64,000 nt of DNA, taken from the NCBI GenBank assembly GCA_014058105.1, contig JACGCM010000003.1, positions 124,001 through 188,000 on the forward strand, written 5' to 3'. This DNA is from Kingdonia uniflora (Eukaryota > Streptophyta > Magnoliopsida > Ranunculales > Circaeasteraceae). Both the position numbers and the translations under genes were made by a program. The notes below the pieces were generated by a model. The model saw only the letters and a program-made list of their open reading frames with translations. It was not told where the DNA came from and made no database searches. Of this stretch, positions 21,849 through 33,288 are shown one piece after another. Within the stretch, counting starts at the first letter, position 1. Each line of letters starts with the position of its first letter.

Positions 21849-24262
21849 CAGCGAGGGATTCTGCTGCCCGTATTAAACATGTACTTAACAAAACTGAATA
21901 TGAGGGAAGGCAATTTAAGTTGAATTCAGAGAAAACATTTAAAGAGTTATATGATCTGCAATATAAATATGCTAAGATAGAAGTAGATTGAGACGAGGTG
22001 TTCTGAATGGAAGTGGAAAGGACGATATTTGTTCTCAAGCCAAAAGAATTGTCTTACTTTAAAGACCCAAGTAATATGGCGAGGTGTCAGAGTATGTTAT
22101 TAGCTCTGACTTTGTATTTTGAGGTCGATGTAGATAGTGAACGAGGGTTAAAAGAGGCTTATGTAGAGCTTTTGAGGGAAATAAGTGTAGTTCCGGACCC
22201 AGGTCAAGTTATGTTTTCAGCTCAGGAAGCACGCAATTGCCATAGTTTAGAGGCAAAAAAATGTTTTGCTCGAGCTAGTGTATCTGTTGTATGGGGTGAC
22301 GTGGAATCTTTATCTGATGCATTTAGCTTTATCCAGGATCGGAGGGCCATAAAAATTGAATTTTTCAGGGTAAGGAAAGAGCAAATAGAGGTCCAAAAGC
22401 AATTGGACGGTGAATTAAGGATATTACAAGATTAGCTATCGCAGCGCGAAGAGCAAAAAATTTCATTAGTAATGTGGCTGTCGAAAGAAGTGGCTATTCG
22501 AATGAAGATAGAGGTAGATTTGAGGGCTTTAGGTGTGTTACTGAAAGATACGCGCTAGTGGTTGAATAAAGCGTAAATAAAACTGAATTAACACCTTTAT
22601 CCCTCGTGAGTAAAAGTCACTGCTGGAACAGAGCATGAACGTCATATAGACAGTGTTGTCAAGTTTTATGTGTGTGTGTGGGGGGGGAATTAGTTAGAGT
22701 AGAGAATGAATTTAGGAAGTTCACGATGGGATGTGGGAAAGATTTTAAAGTGGAGAAGTTATCAGAAGAAGAGGAGGTAGAGAATCTAACCCTGAACGTA
22801 GCATAAGCAATGCCAACTGGAGGTTGTGACCTTTGCCATGCCGGTAGAGGTGCAGGTGCCGAATAAGACGATGGTGAGGGACAAGCAGCAATCGTCTCAT
22901 GTTCGTAAGAGTCATAAATAGAGTACTCTCGTCTTCTTGTAACCAATCTTTTGTATTTGATGAGAAATGCAATTTGTTTGTTGTTAGAACAGAATAACGC
23001 ATCTGTCTTACTCAGATACCACGCTCTTGATATAACCTTGTGAACTGTTATATGTACTCTGTTGTTATGAAGAACTATTATTAATGTAATCTGTTGTGAT
23101 AGGTTGATCTAGTTACTATACAAAGTCAGTACGACGTGCAATGTACCAAGAATGAAAAAATGAGCGCTGAGCTAAGATCGTGTCAGGGTGCCCAATATGG
23201 TGCTACTAAAGTAGAAGAAAAATTAAGTACGGAGATGTCAAAAGAACGAAATGAAGTAACCATCCTGACTGATACTCTTCAAGAGAAAGAGGCAGTATTG
23301 GCTATCAGTTTGAGAAGGATTAAGAGTTTAAAAGAGGAGATAAGACAAAAGGGTGTTGTAGCTGGAAGTAACTCGGGACAAGATAGTCAACGAAATGCTG
23401 AAGTGCTATCTGCGCGAACGCAAATTACAGAACTACTGGTCTCTTTAGAGGGGGAAGGAAATAATGTAAAAGAGTTTCAGTTCCAAGTTAATAAGCTCGA
23501 GGTGGAGATAAGCGATGTTCAAGTTCGTGCTTGTAAGTATGAGGTAAGCTCATCAGAAAAAAATAAAGTCATAAAAAAGGATTGAAAAAGAATATGTGAA
23601 TTAGAGCGGACTGTGTAGTCGCAACATCTGGACATACTGAAATATCAGTTCAAAAATAATAGACTTCTAAGCGCGAATACGAAGCTAGATGAGGATCTGT
23701 TATGGATGGAGATAAGTTATGATTCAAAAAGGGTAGAATGTGTAGGTTGCGAAAATTTGATGTCTCTGATTTATCATATGGACGAATTTATGACAGTGCT
23801 GGAAGCTCAGAATTTGGATGTGTGTCATGCAAAACGACGAGTGCACGATCGCTGTAACCAACTGGAAGATGAACTAAAGGAAGCGCAACACAAGCTGAGC
23901 TAACTTCTTCTTAGTAAGCAGGTGAAATTGAAGCAGGTGGTAGTCACGAGAGGGTGATGGTTGCAGTAATATCATTCTTTGCGGCTGAATTGATGAGATT
24001 GGAAGCAAAAAGTCATAGGGTATATGATGGTTTGAATGCTCAAGGTACAAAATGTGAGATGGAGGTAATCCTATCTGCATAATTAGAACCCATGATTTCC
24101 CGAATCGAATCGTTTAAATAAAGAATGGTCAGAGAGGGAAAGAAGATTGTTATGGGGAGAATGCCAGAATTCATCTGTCAGAAGTTACATAGAAGTGATG
24201 TAAAGGATGTGGCAGGACCTTCTAATGCAGGTAATATTTTAAGTGATAACTCTAGCGAGTAG
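21849..24262 (+). pseudogene. Antisense coiled-coil ORF of element E
   Basis: Plus-strand pieces follow one another as a Lys/Glu-rich, largely helical protein: RDSAARIKHVLNKTEYEG (21853 on), MEVERTIFVLKPKELSYF (22007-22435), KVEEKLSTEMSKERNEVTIL with long heptad-like stretches (23136-23585), VHDRCNQLEDELKEAQHKLS (23706-23903) and a tail PEFICQKLHRSD...SDNSSE ending at a stop near 24262. It lies between integrase and the missing 3' LTR, on the strand opposite gag-pol. A similar antisense protein with an N-terminal domain is in element H. Stops and a 460-bp insertion (about 22665-23130) break it. Function unknown. Confidence 0.65.
22665..23130 (-). mobile_element. Small insertion with a tRNA-Met-type primer-binding site (LTR-element fragment)
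   Basis: This stretch interrupts the coiled-coil ORF. On the minus strand it reads GTGGTATCTGAGTAAGAC near 23025-23005, close to the TGGTATCAGAGC motif complementary to initiator tRNA-Met, as follows the 5' LTR of copia-type and many small LTR elements. A 95-codon Ser/Pro-rich frame beginning MVTRRREYSIYDSYEH (22946-22659) follows. I cannot delimit LTRs or target duplications. It could be a TRIM-like or truncated copia element. Confidence 0.4.
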
Positions 24263-24394
24263 TGAGGAATTTGATTATGCTGTATGTATATGCGACAAGA
24301 ATAACAATATAGATGCGTGAAGCAATAGTTAAGGATGAAACAATTTACCGCACTAACCGTAAGAAGTACCAACAATAATGTATGGAAAGAAGCG

Positions 24395-24905
24395 CGATAT
24401 ATGATCGGTTCGGCCAAAATAGCAAGCGATCTTGGATGTATGAGAGGATTAGTTTGGCCGAAACAACAAGCGATCCATAATGTAGTTTAGATAATCGGTT
24501 TGGTCGAAGCAACGAACAATCTATAATATATTTAGATGATCAATTTGGCCGAGGCATCAAACGATCTGTAATGTAGTTTAGATGATCGATTTGGCCGAAG
24601 CAACAAATGATCTGTAATGTAGTTTAGATGATCGATTTGGCCGAAGCAACAAATGATCTGAAATGTATTTAGATGATCGATTTGGCGAAAACAACAAATG
24701 ATTTGTAATCTGCGTATAAAAGTACTTATTGGATATATTAAAATAAGTATTGTAAGGTAGGGCAATCGAACACAAGTGCTTCATTGGTGTAAGATTGACG
24801 TACTGCGAATGTGGGTAGATAGATTGGTTTGGCTGAAGCAACAAACGATCTATAATGTATTTTGTCGATCGGCTTGGCTGAAGGAACAAATGATCTATAC
24901 TATGT
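24395..24905. repeat. 46-bp tandem repeat array in the 3' region of element E
   Basis: Units of 45-46 bp built on 'gatcgatttggccgaagcaa' have that landmark at about 24409, 24454, 24500, 24545, 24591, 24637 and 24682, then again at 24829 and 24874. The two blocks are separated by about 100 bp containing 'gtacttattggatatatta', and a related segment ('gtacttgttggatatatta') follows the second block near 24910, giving a higher-order pattern. The array lies between integrase and the antisense ORF. Confidence 0.85.
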
Positions 24906-25049
24906 GTTTAGATGTACTTGTTGGATATATTAGAAAATGTACTATAACGTAGAGAGAATACTCAGATGTATGCAGACCAAACGTAAATCTTTCATTAATG
25001 TGAGATCGTCATAAGAAATGATAGGTTGATTAAAGGAAAGTACACTGTG

Positions 25050-26270
25050 ACAGATTTTTTATCAGTGATACAACTTCAGTCTCCTAGTATTCCAAGGATT
25101 AGGTATGTGCTCGCCATGCTCGGTGGCGAGGTCGTAGGAACCGAGGCTGCTTTTTTCGATAACGACAAACGGACCTTCCCAGTTTTTAGATAATTTCCCT
25201 GCGTTGAGCTCTTTGCGATGTTTGGGGATCTCACAGAAGACTAGATCCTTAATTTTAAACTCTCCAGGTCGAACGCGTTTGCTATAAGATCGGGCTAAAG
25301 CTTGGTGGTATCTTTCCAAATTCATGACTGCTTTGTTCTGAGTCTCCTCGATCCAATTCATATTACATGCCAACCGGAATTCATTTTCTTCATCGGTCAT
25401 GGTATGGTCACGGATAGGGTGATGGTACTGAGTAGGGATGATTACATCTGTACTGTAAGCCAGGAGGAACGGTATGCATCCAGTTAAAACTCAGGGTGTA
25501 GTTCGATAAGCCCATAACACATGTGGTAATTCTATGACCTAATTTCCCTTCTTTTCTATTAGACACTATTTAATCCCATCGACAATAATGCGATTAGTGA
25601 TTTAGGCCCGACCATTCCCTTGCGGGTAATACAGATTTGAAGGAGAATGTATGATGTTGCATTGATTGAGGAATTCAATGACTTTAAAACCAACGAACTG
25701 AGGTCCATTGTCGATCTTGATGAGATGGGGGTAGCCAAAATATATGATGATGTTTTCCCAGATGAACTTGATTACTTCTTCTTCTTGCGTGCGGCACAGA
25801 GGAACTGCTTCTACCCACTTAGTGAAGTAATCCATCACGGCTAAAAGATGTTTCCGTTTTCCTGGTGCTGTAGGAAATTCGCCGACAAGGTCGAGGGCCC
25901 ATTGTTTAAATAGCCATAAAATGATGCTGGAATGGAGCTTTAAAGCTGGATCTAAAATTTGGGGACCATGACGTTGACAGACATCGTATTTGCTTGCGAG
26001 TTTGATTGCTTGGGCTTTCATCTTAAGCTAGAAGATGCCTTGGTAAGAGCTCGATTGGCTAGGGATCTTCCTGTTGCGTGGGAACTGCAAGTACCTTCAT
26101 GAAGTTCATGTAGGAATTTCTGAGCTTCTTTATGGTATAAGAATTCAAGATATGACCCTGTCACCGAAATCTTAAATAAAAGACCATTTTCGATGATGTA
26201 ATATTTAGCATTATCAAGTACGCACCTTCTTTTAGTTCACCATCAAATTTTTTTATGGCTCCAATATATT
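25050..26270 (-). pseudogene. Element E integrase
   Basis: The core (26021-25602) shows CQRHG from the zinc-finger end, WALDLVGEFPTAPGKRKHLL (first Asp), LIKIDNGPQFVG (second Asp) and YPQGNGRA (start of the Glu motif). The C-terminal part (25400-25062) reads ARSYSKRVRPGEFKIKDLV and GKLSKNWEGPFVV and ends NPWNTRRLKLYH, a typical Tat integrase end. The His half of the zinc finger is decayed around 26030-26130. Stops and a frame change separate core and C-terminus. Confidence 0.8.
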
Positions 26271-27100
26271 TGAGGAAAGGTCATCTCCAATCGTCCTCAT
26301 CCTCTTCCACACCCCCAGTATTAAATGATTTAGAGCTTATGACATTAATGCTGGGGATCAATAATACTTTGATCTTGAGATATCGAGCTTCTGAGCCAAG
26401 GACTCCTGCGAGATATGCGAGGCAATCATAATATCTATCTTCTCCGCGTGGAAAATGTTTGATAGAAATTTTCTTGAATCTAATCATTCTGTCGGCCACT
26501 GCGGCTGCGTAGTCGATCATTTTTCCATTCTTCAGGAATTTTTATGTGTAATGGTTTACGATGAGTAAAAAATTTGTATATACGAACAACTCGGATGCTC
26601 CAATCTTAAGAGCCATGTCCAGACCGTGAATCATCGCCTCGTACTCGATTGTATTGTTGGTACCTTCAAAATTTAATCGGATTGCCTTTTCAATTATGTC
26701 ATTAAAAGGTTTGATTAGCATGATTCCGATGCCTGATCCTGTGGGTCCATAGGATCCATCAGTCAAATGATGCTATCCCTTTTAAGTTATCCAGTCCGCA
26801 TTTTCTTTGACCTATTCATCGTGAATCTTTGTGTTGTCTTCTTCCCAATCAGGATCTTCTACGGGGAAGTCCGCAAGAAAATCTACTACGGCCTGACCCT
26901 TTTTAGAATGTCTCGGTTCAAAGAAGATGTCATGATCGCCAAGAGCGACTGACCATTGCTGGACTCATCTTGATTTTTCTCGTTTGGATAAGATTCATGT
27001 AAAGGATAGTTGGTCAATACTCGTACGGAGTGGGCTTTAAAATATTGTTTCAATTTTTGCGAGGTGTAGACGAGAGCTAAAAGCAATTTCTTGACCTTGG
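26270..27100 (-). pseudogene. Element E RNase H domains
   Basis: The first RNase H ends at LLALVYTSQKLKQYFKAHSV with VLTNYPL (27086-26886). About 200 bp further the second, Tat-specific RNase H-like domain shows MTDGSYGPTGSGIGIML (Asp-Gly-Ser start), EYEAMIHGLDMALKIGASEL (catalytic Glu region) and a stop-broken tail with HFPRGEDRYYDCLAYLAGVL (26766-26281). Two RNase H domains in series is a mark of the Tat lineage. Confidence 0.75.
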
Positions 27101-28460
27101 TGTATCAGGATTCTGCTGGAGTTAAAGCTTTACAGATGAAGTAGACAGGCTTCTCGGTTTTCTCATCGAGTCGAATGAGAACAAAACCCAATTACACTTC
27201 AGTAATGGCAAGGTAAATGGTGAGCTCTTCCCCTTCGCTAGGTGTATTCATCATTGACGGAGAACCCAAGTAAAGTTTAAGTTGCTAAAATGCTGCTTCG
27301 CACTCTTCTTTCCATTCGATCTCGGGGTCTTTCTTAGATTTCTGTTTTGTTGTCCCTTCACATAATAAGTTGAGCAACCATCTACAGCGATCAGACGATT
27401 TTAAAACAAAATGGTTTATTGCGGCAATCTTGCCTGTTAACTACTGGACATCCTTCTTTGTTTTTGGAGAAGGCATAGATAATACTCTACGAATATGATC
27501 TGGATTAACTTAAATACTGCGCTTGCTGATTAAGTAGCCTAAAAATTTCCCTGACTGGACTCCGAACTGACATTTATTGGGGTTGAGCCGCATTTTGTAG
27601 AGATGGAGAATATCAAAAGCTGTGTGCAAATCTGCTATATGGTCTTCCTTCTTAAATCTTTTTCACAGCATATTGTCTATATAGACCTCCATTGTTTTTC
27701 TAAGGTAATCTTTGAACATTTGGGTCATCAATCGCTAATAAGTAGCTCCCGCATTCTTGAGACCAAATGGCATGACTTTGTAGTAGTATAGGCCGTACTC
27801 TGTAATGGATGTTGTTTTCTCTTGATTGCCAGATAGCATCGGTATTTTGTTGTATCTTGATGCGATATCCATCATGACAGTAGCTCGATTCCTGATGTAG
27901 AATCGAGCAGGTTATTTATGACAGGGAGTGGAAAACTGTCTTTTGGGGTATGTATGTTCAAGTCGGTGAAATCCACGCACACCCTGATCTTCCCATTTTT
28001 TTTTGGTACTGCTACAATATTCGATATTCATTATGGATAATTGGCTTTCTGGCTAAAACTGACTTCAATGAGTTTTTTTTATTTCTTTGATGACTTCGTC
28101 TAGAAGTCTTGGTGCTAAAGTCCTCTATCTTTGTTTGATAGCTGTGGCTTTTTCCTTCAAGTTGAGTTTATGACAGGCCAGGTTTAGATCGATACCCGGC
28201 ATCTCGTGAAACATCCAAGCGAAGACATTATTACTTTCCTTAAGAAAATGGATGACAGTGTTGCACTCGGCTGAGGGCGGATGAGTGCCAATATATGTCC
28301 TACGCTTGGGTCCAATGATTTCAATGTACTTTGTAGTTTTTGCGTCGGGTAGATGTTGCCCTGCAGAGTTGACTGTATAGTTCCCTGTGACATGTTGTCT
28401 TTTGTAATTGGTATACGAGTTAATGTTCTGAAAGTTCTGGCCCAATGACGACAAAATTTT
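27100..28460 (-). pseudogene. Element E RT and pre-RT linker
   Basis: The linker (28454-28125) has GPKRRTYIGTHPPSAECNTV and VFAWMFHEMPGIDLNLACHK, matching element A's pre-RT block. RT follows in many pieces. The catalytic box reads YIDN (27683-27672) where YIDD is expected, so the last active Asp has changed. The connection region has LISKRSIKV-type sequence and an 'LTGKIAA' block near 27430-27540. It is decayed by stops and frameshifts. Confidence 0.75.
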
Positions 28461-28499
28461 TGCACGCTCGTGCTAATTTATGATTTCCTTTTATCTCGA

Positions 28500-28960
28500 A
28501 AATACTACCTTCCCATTCGAAATGTAATGCCAGGTGATAGGTCAATGGAATAGCGTGCATATTGTGTAACATGCAACGTCCCATTATCCTCAGGTAATGG
28601 GATTTTGTATTGACAACGTAAAAGACAACGCCGAGTGTTACTGGTCCTACAGTGATGGAAGCACAATCTTTCCTGCACGCTCCTCCTTGGATACATTAAA
28701 ACCACAGATATCAATGTCTCTGGGTTAAACCTTATCGGCCATACCCATCAGACCGATCGTACTTTGAAAGAGAAGTTTGATAATGCTGCCGGTGTCTACC
28801 ATCATCGTATGAAGCACCATATTATGCATTTTCACCATGATCACCAAGGCATCATGGTGAGGATAGTTGACATGCCGAACGTCACAATCATTAAAAGAGA
28901 TCCCAGTTCGTTGTGAGCTAGATACTGGAATTAAAGGAGCTTCTTTATCTTGCATGGATA
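28500..28960 (-). pseudogene. Element E protease
   Basis: The minus strand reads GISFNDCDVRHVNYPHHDAL and then TMMVDTGSIIKLLFQ (28955-28725), an aspartic protease core with the Asp-Thr-Gly triad intact. The following part, with the second beta-strand half, is frameshifted (28714-28505). The 'DVRHVNYPHHDALVI' lead-in is shared with elements A and F. Confidence 0.8.
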
Positions 28961-29149
28961 AGCCGTGACATTAGGCGACACGCCTTCTTTTGCTCCTGTT
29001 TGATTCTATGACGACCTGGGTCCTCACGGGATGGCAGAGTGAGAAATGGTACAAATTCTTTTCAGCTGCGGGCTCCACGAGTTGAATAGTTTTGCTGGGG
29101 GTTTTATAACTCCCGTTCTTGTAACTCTCCATGCCACTATGTATTTGTG

Positions 29150-30620
29150 CATTTGTACATCAGCGAAGATGTATTCTAACAGCCGTTGTAAGGAAAAATA
29201 TTTCTCTATCTCATGATGTCAGACCTTATGGAAGATACAGTATGGTTTGCTCCTGATCGGTTGATGGTACTATAATATAGGGTAGATGTTGGCTATAGTC
29301 ACATTCATCTTTGGAAGATAAGGTTTTGGTAAGTTACTCCCTTTTCGAGGTTGTTCGTCATTGGATTTGGTTCATTTCCTATCTCCTCCTTGGTCTGGTG
29401 TCAAATTAAAATTGGAACGGCTTGACTAATCTCGAGCTGCCAGTGTTGATTTCTAAAGTTTCTGCCTGTCAGAAACCATCTGCTCCAGATCGATGTATCC
29501 GTAGACCTTTTCAATCATGTCTTCCAATGTTGTTGGTTTGTTGAGGACGAGGTACTCCTTCGCCCGACCAATGACGAGTAAAGCATTGGTGAAAGTAGAA
29601 ATAGTGATCTTCTGGTCGAGCTGATCTACTTTTTGGGCTAATTCTAAGAAATTGTTGGTAAATGTCTTAAGTTTTTCTCCTGGCATCTATTTGAGGCTAA
29701 AAAGAGAATATAAGTTTTCCTCTTTATCTCTATTGTGCGAGTAATTCTTGATGAAGAGTTCGCATAACTATTCGAAGGTTGTAATAGATCCTTCAGGCAG
29801 TATATGTAACTATCGTAGGGGTTTGCCTGACAAGTTGGTAGGAAAGAGCCGACATAAAATGTTGCTGGACGTGGAATGTAGGCCTAGAGCGTCCAGGAAC
29901 TCTTGAACGCATTCTACTTGATCAGTTCCCATGTACTTTTGGATCTTCAGAGTGTGAAACCTGGCGGGAACCTCACCATCCAATAGCTCTTGGGTTATAG
30001 GGCTCTTCAGTAATCTGTTATGGATCTCTTTAGTCGGCGTATGTGCTTCGAGCAATTCCTTTATTTGCTTTTTAACATGTTCCTGAGGGACATATTGTGA
30101 AGTTGTGATTATTGGTCGTCTGACGTGCCCTTCTCCAGGGTTATGGTCACCACTCCCATTACTTAGACGCTCCTTTATCGGGACTCGAACTCTTCGAGGT
30201 AGATTTTTGGTCTGTCTGACTCCCTAAATTGGCATGTCTACATCTTTTTTGATCTCCTGGATCGAGATGGGATCCATGCCCTGTTGTTGATGGTTAGATC
30301 GAAGTGCACCTCCTACGTGAACGGCCTTCAGAGGAGGCCCAATTTTGTCATGAACAAAAATCTGCGAGCCCTCAGGTTGTACGACTTTGATCTTCTAGGT
30401 GGCAACCTGCTGACCCTATAAAATATTCAGCGCGTCCTATACACTTGTGAGTTGTTGTTCCAGGGCTGCACGCTTTTCTATATTTAAGTTCAAAGTGGCC
30501 CTCAAGTCTACTAAAGCTGCATTTTCTTCTACTTGGACGATCAGCGTACTCTGACCTGGAGGCCACATTCTGAGAAGAAAAATGATCAGGGGTTTTTGAT
30601 ATAATGGGTTTGAGAATTTT
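29150..30620 (-). pseudogene. Element E gag
   Basis: The gag core (30055-29810) reads LLKSPITQELLDGEVPARFH and KIQKYMGTDQVECVQEFLDA with SNILCRLFPT, matching Retrotrans_gag. The next piece (29686-29453) has FTNNFLELAQKVDQLD and the 'LNKPTTLEDMIEKVYGYIDL' block before protease. The N-terminal part up to the PBS (30641-30372) is broken by stops. No zinc knuckle is clear. Close to element F's gag. Confidence 0.75.
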
Positions 30621-30623
30621 GAT

Positions 30624-30640
30624 TCCCACAGACGGTGCCA
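30624..30640 (-). other. Primer-binding-site-like motif of element E
   Basis: The minus strand reads TGGCACCGTCTGTGGGA, two to three bases inside the LTR end, the same motif as in elements A and F. Confidence 0.8.
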
Positions 30641-30642
30641 AA

Positions 30643-31207
30643 TGTAATAGCCTAGTTCTGGGATCCAGACATAGCCTTTACACTAAATGTACTCAGAATG
30701 TTCAAGAACAATAGACAGTAAGCAGCAAGATGATTTAGCGTGGAAAACCTTTGAATAGGTTAAAAACGATGACTTCTTCTCAGAATTTTGAGAAAGTGAT
30801 GATCTTATTAATATTGGTAGTTTATTACAATGATCGTTTTGGGAATGTAAGATAATATAATAAGAACTTTTCTTTGGTGAATGTTCCGTCCTTCATCTAC
30901 AGTTCTCTAGGTCTTCTTATAGGTCCTCTAATATGACCGTTTGATGACCATAAAGTCCCTTAATGATGGACGTTACAAAGTGAGTGTGAGATATTCTTTG
31001 ACCAGGTTGCGTAACATTCTGACCTTTGCTGCTGTACAATGGCTTTATTGCTGACTATGTGTTTTGTACAGGTAAAACTTTTGGTGTAGAGGCCGAAAGT
31101 GATGTCTCGAACTGAGGAAAGTTTGGTTACATCTTTGGCAGTGCTTCTTGAATGCTGATGAGATCGAGGATGAGGCTTGAGTCTAAGATACAAAATAAGC
31201 TATTACA
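30643..31207 (-). repeat. 5' LTR of element E (565 bp, possibly longer)
   Basis: It starts TGTAATAGCC on the plus strand next to the PBS and ends at '...aataagctattaca' (31207). A similar ending, '...aataagccactaca', occurs at 31376, and the 169 bp between resemble the terminal part of this LTR. The LTR may therefore be 734 bp with an internal duplication, or the second copy is a leftover of another LTR. It is related but not close to the LTRs of A and F. Confidence 0.65.
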
Positions 31208-31376
31208 AGATGGCTCGTAACCATTAGCATGAGTGTCGTTAGGGATGAGTGGTATTAGTCGAGAAACTCATTCTGTATATGTTTGTAATAGTGCCATGTG
31301 CTTTGTTGTTCAGGTAGAAAGTTGTCTGCAGTTCTTAGATGAAGCATGAGCTCGAGATCCAGAATAAGCCACTACA
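31208..31376 (-). repeat. Second LTR-end copy between elements E and F
   Basis: This 169-bp segment resembles the neighbouring LTR terminus, with 'tgtgctttgttgttcaggtagaaag' and 'gatgaagcatgagctcgagat', and ends CACTACA. It may be a tandem duplication within E's LTR or the truncated 3' LTR of element F. Confidence 0.5.
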
Positions 31377-31389
31377 GAAAACTTGTAAG

Positions 31390-31870
31390 ATCTTTGCCTT
31401 ATCTTATGTCTGGTAGGGTCTTTGATATGAAACAAGTTTTTATATTTGTTCTAATCGCAGAGATGGGTTGATTCAGTCAAACGAAGTGAATCTTGATTTA
31501 ACTATAGTAGTGTTGCAGACATATTGAAAGAGATAAAGGCTAGTATTACCTTTGCCTTATCTTATGCCTGTAAGAGTCGTTTATATAAAACAAGTTTCTA
31601 CATTTATTTTAATCGCAGAGATTTAGTAGAGTCAGCCAAACCAAGTGTTATCCTTGATTTAACTTATTTAATGTCCCAAACAAGTTAAAGTAGATGAAGG
31701 CTAGTTTTACCTTTGCCCTATCTTATGTTTTGTAGAGTCTTTTATATAAAATAAGTTTCTACATTTATTTCAATCGCAGAGATTTAGTAGAGTCAGCCAA
31801 ACCAAGTGTTATCCTTGATTTAAGTGGCATAAGATCGATTGAAAGCTAGTATTATTTATGTTTTAATCTA
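31390..31870. repeat. 160-bp tandem repeat (three copies) in the 3' region of element F
   Basis: The landmark 'ctttgcc(t/c)tatcttatg' occurs at 31392, 31550 and 31711, spacing about 158 and 161 bp. Copies share 'tttatataaaacaagtttctac', 'aatcgcagagatt' and 'gtcagccaaaccaagtgttatcc'; the second and third copies are more alike than the first. The rest of 31870-32030 is AT-rich with no gene. Confidence 0.85.
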
Positions 31871-32029
31871 TAAAATGTAGTTAAATCTACGTGAGTAGAA
31901 AGATGTTGTGAAAAACTTGGAAGTTTCATTGATCAGATCATAATTTACATTGGATGGTAAAAAAAATCTCAGTTTTGGAATTGAAAAGGCAAAAACAAGA
32001 AATAGAAATAGAGTAGTGAGATGCTTAAA

Positions 32030-33285
32030 GATAGTATCGCTTCAGTCGCCTAGTGTTCCAAGGATTTGAAATGAGGATTCCCGCTTCTATCATGAGATAA
32101 TATGATCTCAGGCCTAAACGGCCTATAATAATTAATGGACCCTCCCAATTGTCGACTAATTTTACAGCGTGAGGATCTTTGCAATGTTAAGGAATCTCTC
32201 TGAGGACGAGATCGTCGATTTGGAAGATACAGTTTCTAACTTGGCTGTTGTACGATATGACTAACATACGATAATATCGACCTAGGTGATCAATGGCGTG
32301 TTCCCTGGTTTCATCGATCATATTAAGATTTCGAGCCAATTCGAACTCATTTTCCCCGTCAGTCAGCTCGTGATCTCAAACTGGATTATGGTATTTAGAA
32401 AGAATGACGGCCTTAGTGTCATAAGCAAGGATGAATGGGGTGCATCCGGTTGACTGTTAGGGAGTGGTACGATATACCCATAGGACATGAGGCAGTTCTC
32501 AAACCCAATTCATTTTCTTTTGTGAATGAAGTCATTTTTTTGAGTCCATCCATGATGGTTTCGTTGGTGATTTCAGCTTGGCCATTGCCTTGAGGATAGT
32601 AAGGATTGGATGGTGAGTGGATGATATTATATTGGTTGAGGAAGGTTACGATTTTTTCTCCAGCAAATTGAGGACTGTTATCGATACGAATTAGGTGGGG
32701 GCACCCAAACTGAGTGATAATGTGTTCCTAGATAAAAGAGATGACCTATTTTTCTCTGGTTCGACATAGTAGAATTGCTTCTTCCCATTTCGTAAAATAA
32801 TTAATAGCTACGAGTAGATGATGGCGGTTACCTAGAAAATTAGGGAACTTACCAACGAGATCAAGTGCCAATCTTTTGAATGACCAAAACACCTTTTTTG
32901 CATGGAGTTTGAGCGTAGGGGCACATATCATGTGTCCATGTCTTTGGCAGGCGTCACATCTACGTGAGTACTTCTTTGCTTGCTTGTACATGCTGAGCCA
33001 GAATACTCCCTCTTAGTTCTATTTGCTAGTGATAGGCCTGCGGCATGGGTGCCACAACTCCCTTCATGTAGTTCACGGGGCATTTCATCTGCTTTTGGTT
33101 TGTAGAGGCACTTGAGGTAAAGCCTCATGACGGAAAGGTGGTATAGCATACCATTTTGATTTATGCAGTACTTAGATTTGCTGATCAGCTGTCGGCGTTC
33201 TTTTAGATCTGCTAGAAGTGGTCCCTTGCAACTGCTGTCCACACCGAGGTAGGCTAAGAATGGCTTTTGCTAATCGTCGTCTCCC
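32030..33285 (-). pseudogene. Element F integrase
   Basis: The zinc-finger region shows LHEGSCGTHAAG (His-X-His half, 33242-32928) and CDACQRHG (Cys half). The core has FKRLALDLVGKFPNF (first Asp) and LLVAINYFTKWEEA (32991-32746). The second Asp and Glu regions (about 32740-32560) and C-terminus (to about 32030, with an end like 'NTRRLKRY') are present but broken by stops and frame changes. Confidence 0.75.
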
Positions 33286-33288
33286 TCT

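Larger units (their letters stand above)
21849..31207 (-). mobile_element. Element E: Tat-type Ty3/gypsy retrotransposon with antisense ORF and satellite-like 3' repeats
   Basis: On the minus strand: 5' LTR (31207-30643), PBS-like motif, gag, protease, RT, RNase H, a second RNase H-like domain and integrase (ending near 25050). Downstream lie a 46-bp tandem array and then a plus-strand coiled-coil ORF. The dual RNase H arrangement and antisense ORF fit the Tat group. Its 3' LTR is missing at the junction with element C near 21848. All coding parts are decayed. Confidence 0.8.

Noticed and set aside
22659..22946. 95-codon Ser/Pro-rich minus-strand ORF as an independent gene
   Set aside because: It sits in a small insertion next to a tRNA-Met-type primer site; composition is biased and no family is recognised, so it is only noted within that insertion.
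24409..24905. 46-bp array as a CRISPR-like array
   Set aside because: Units are directly adjacent with no unique spacers, no Cas genes, and the setting is a plant retroelement.
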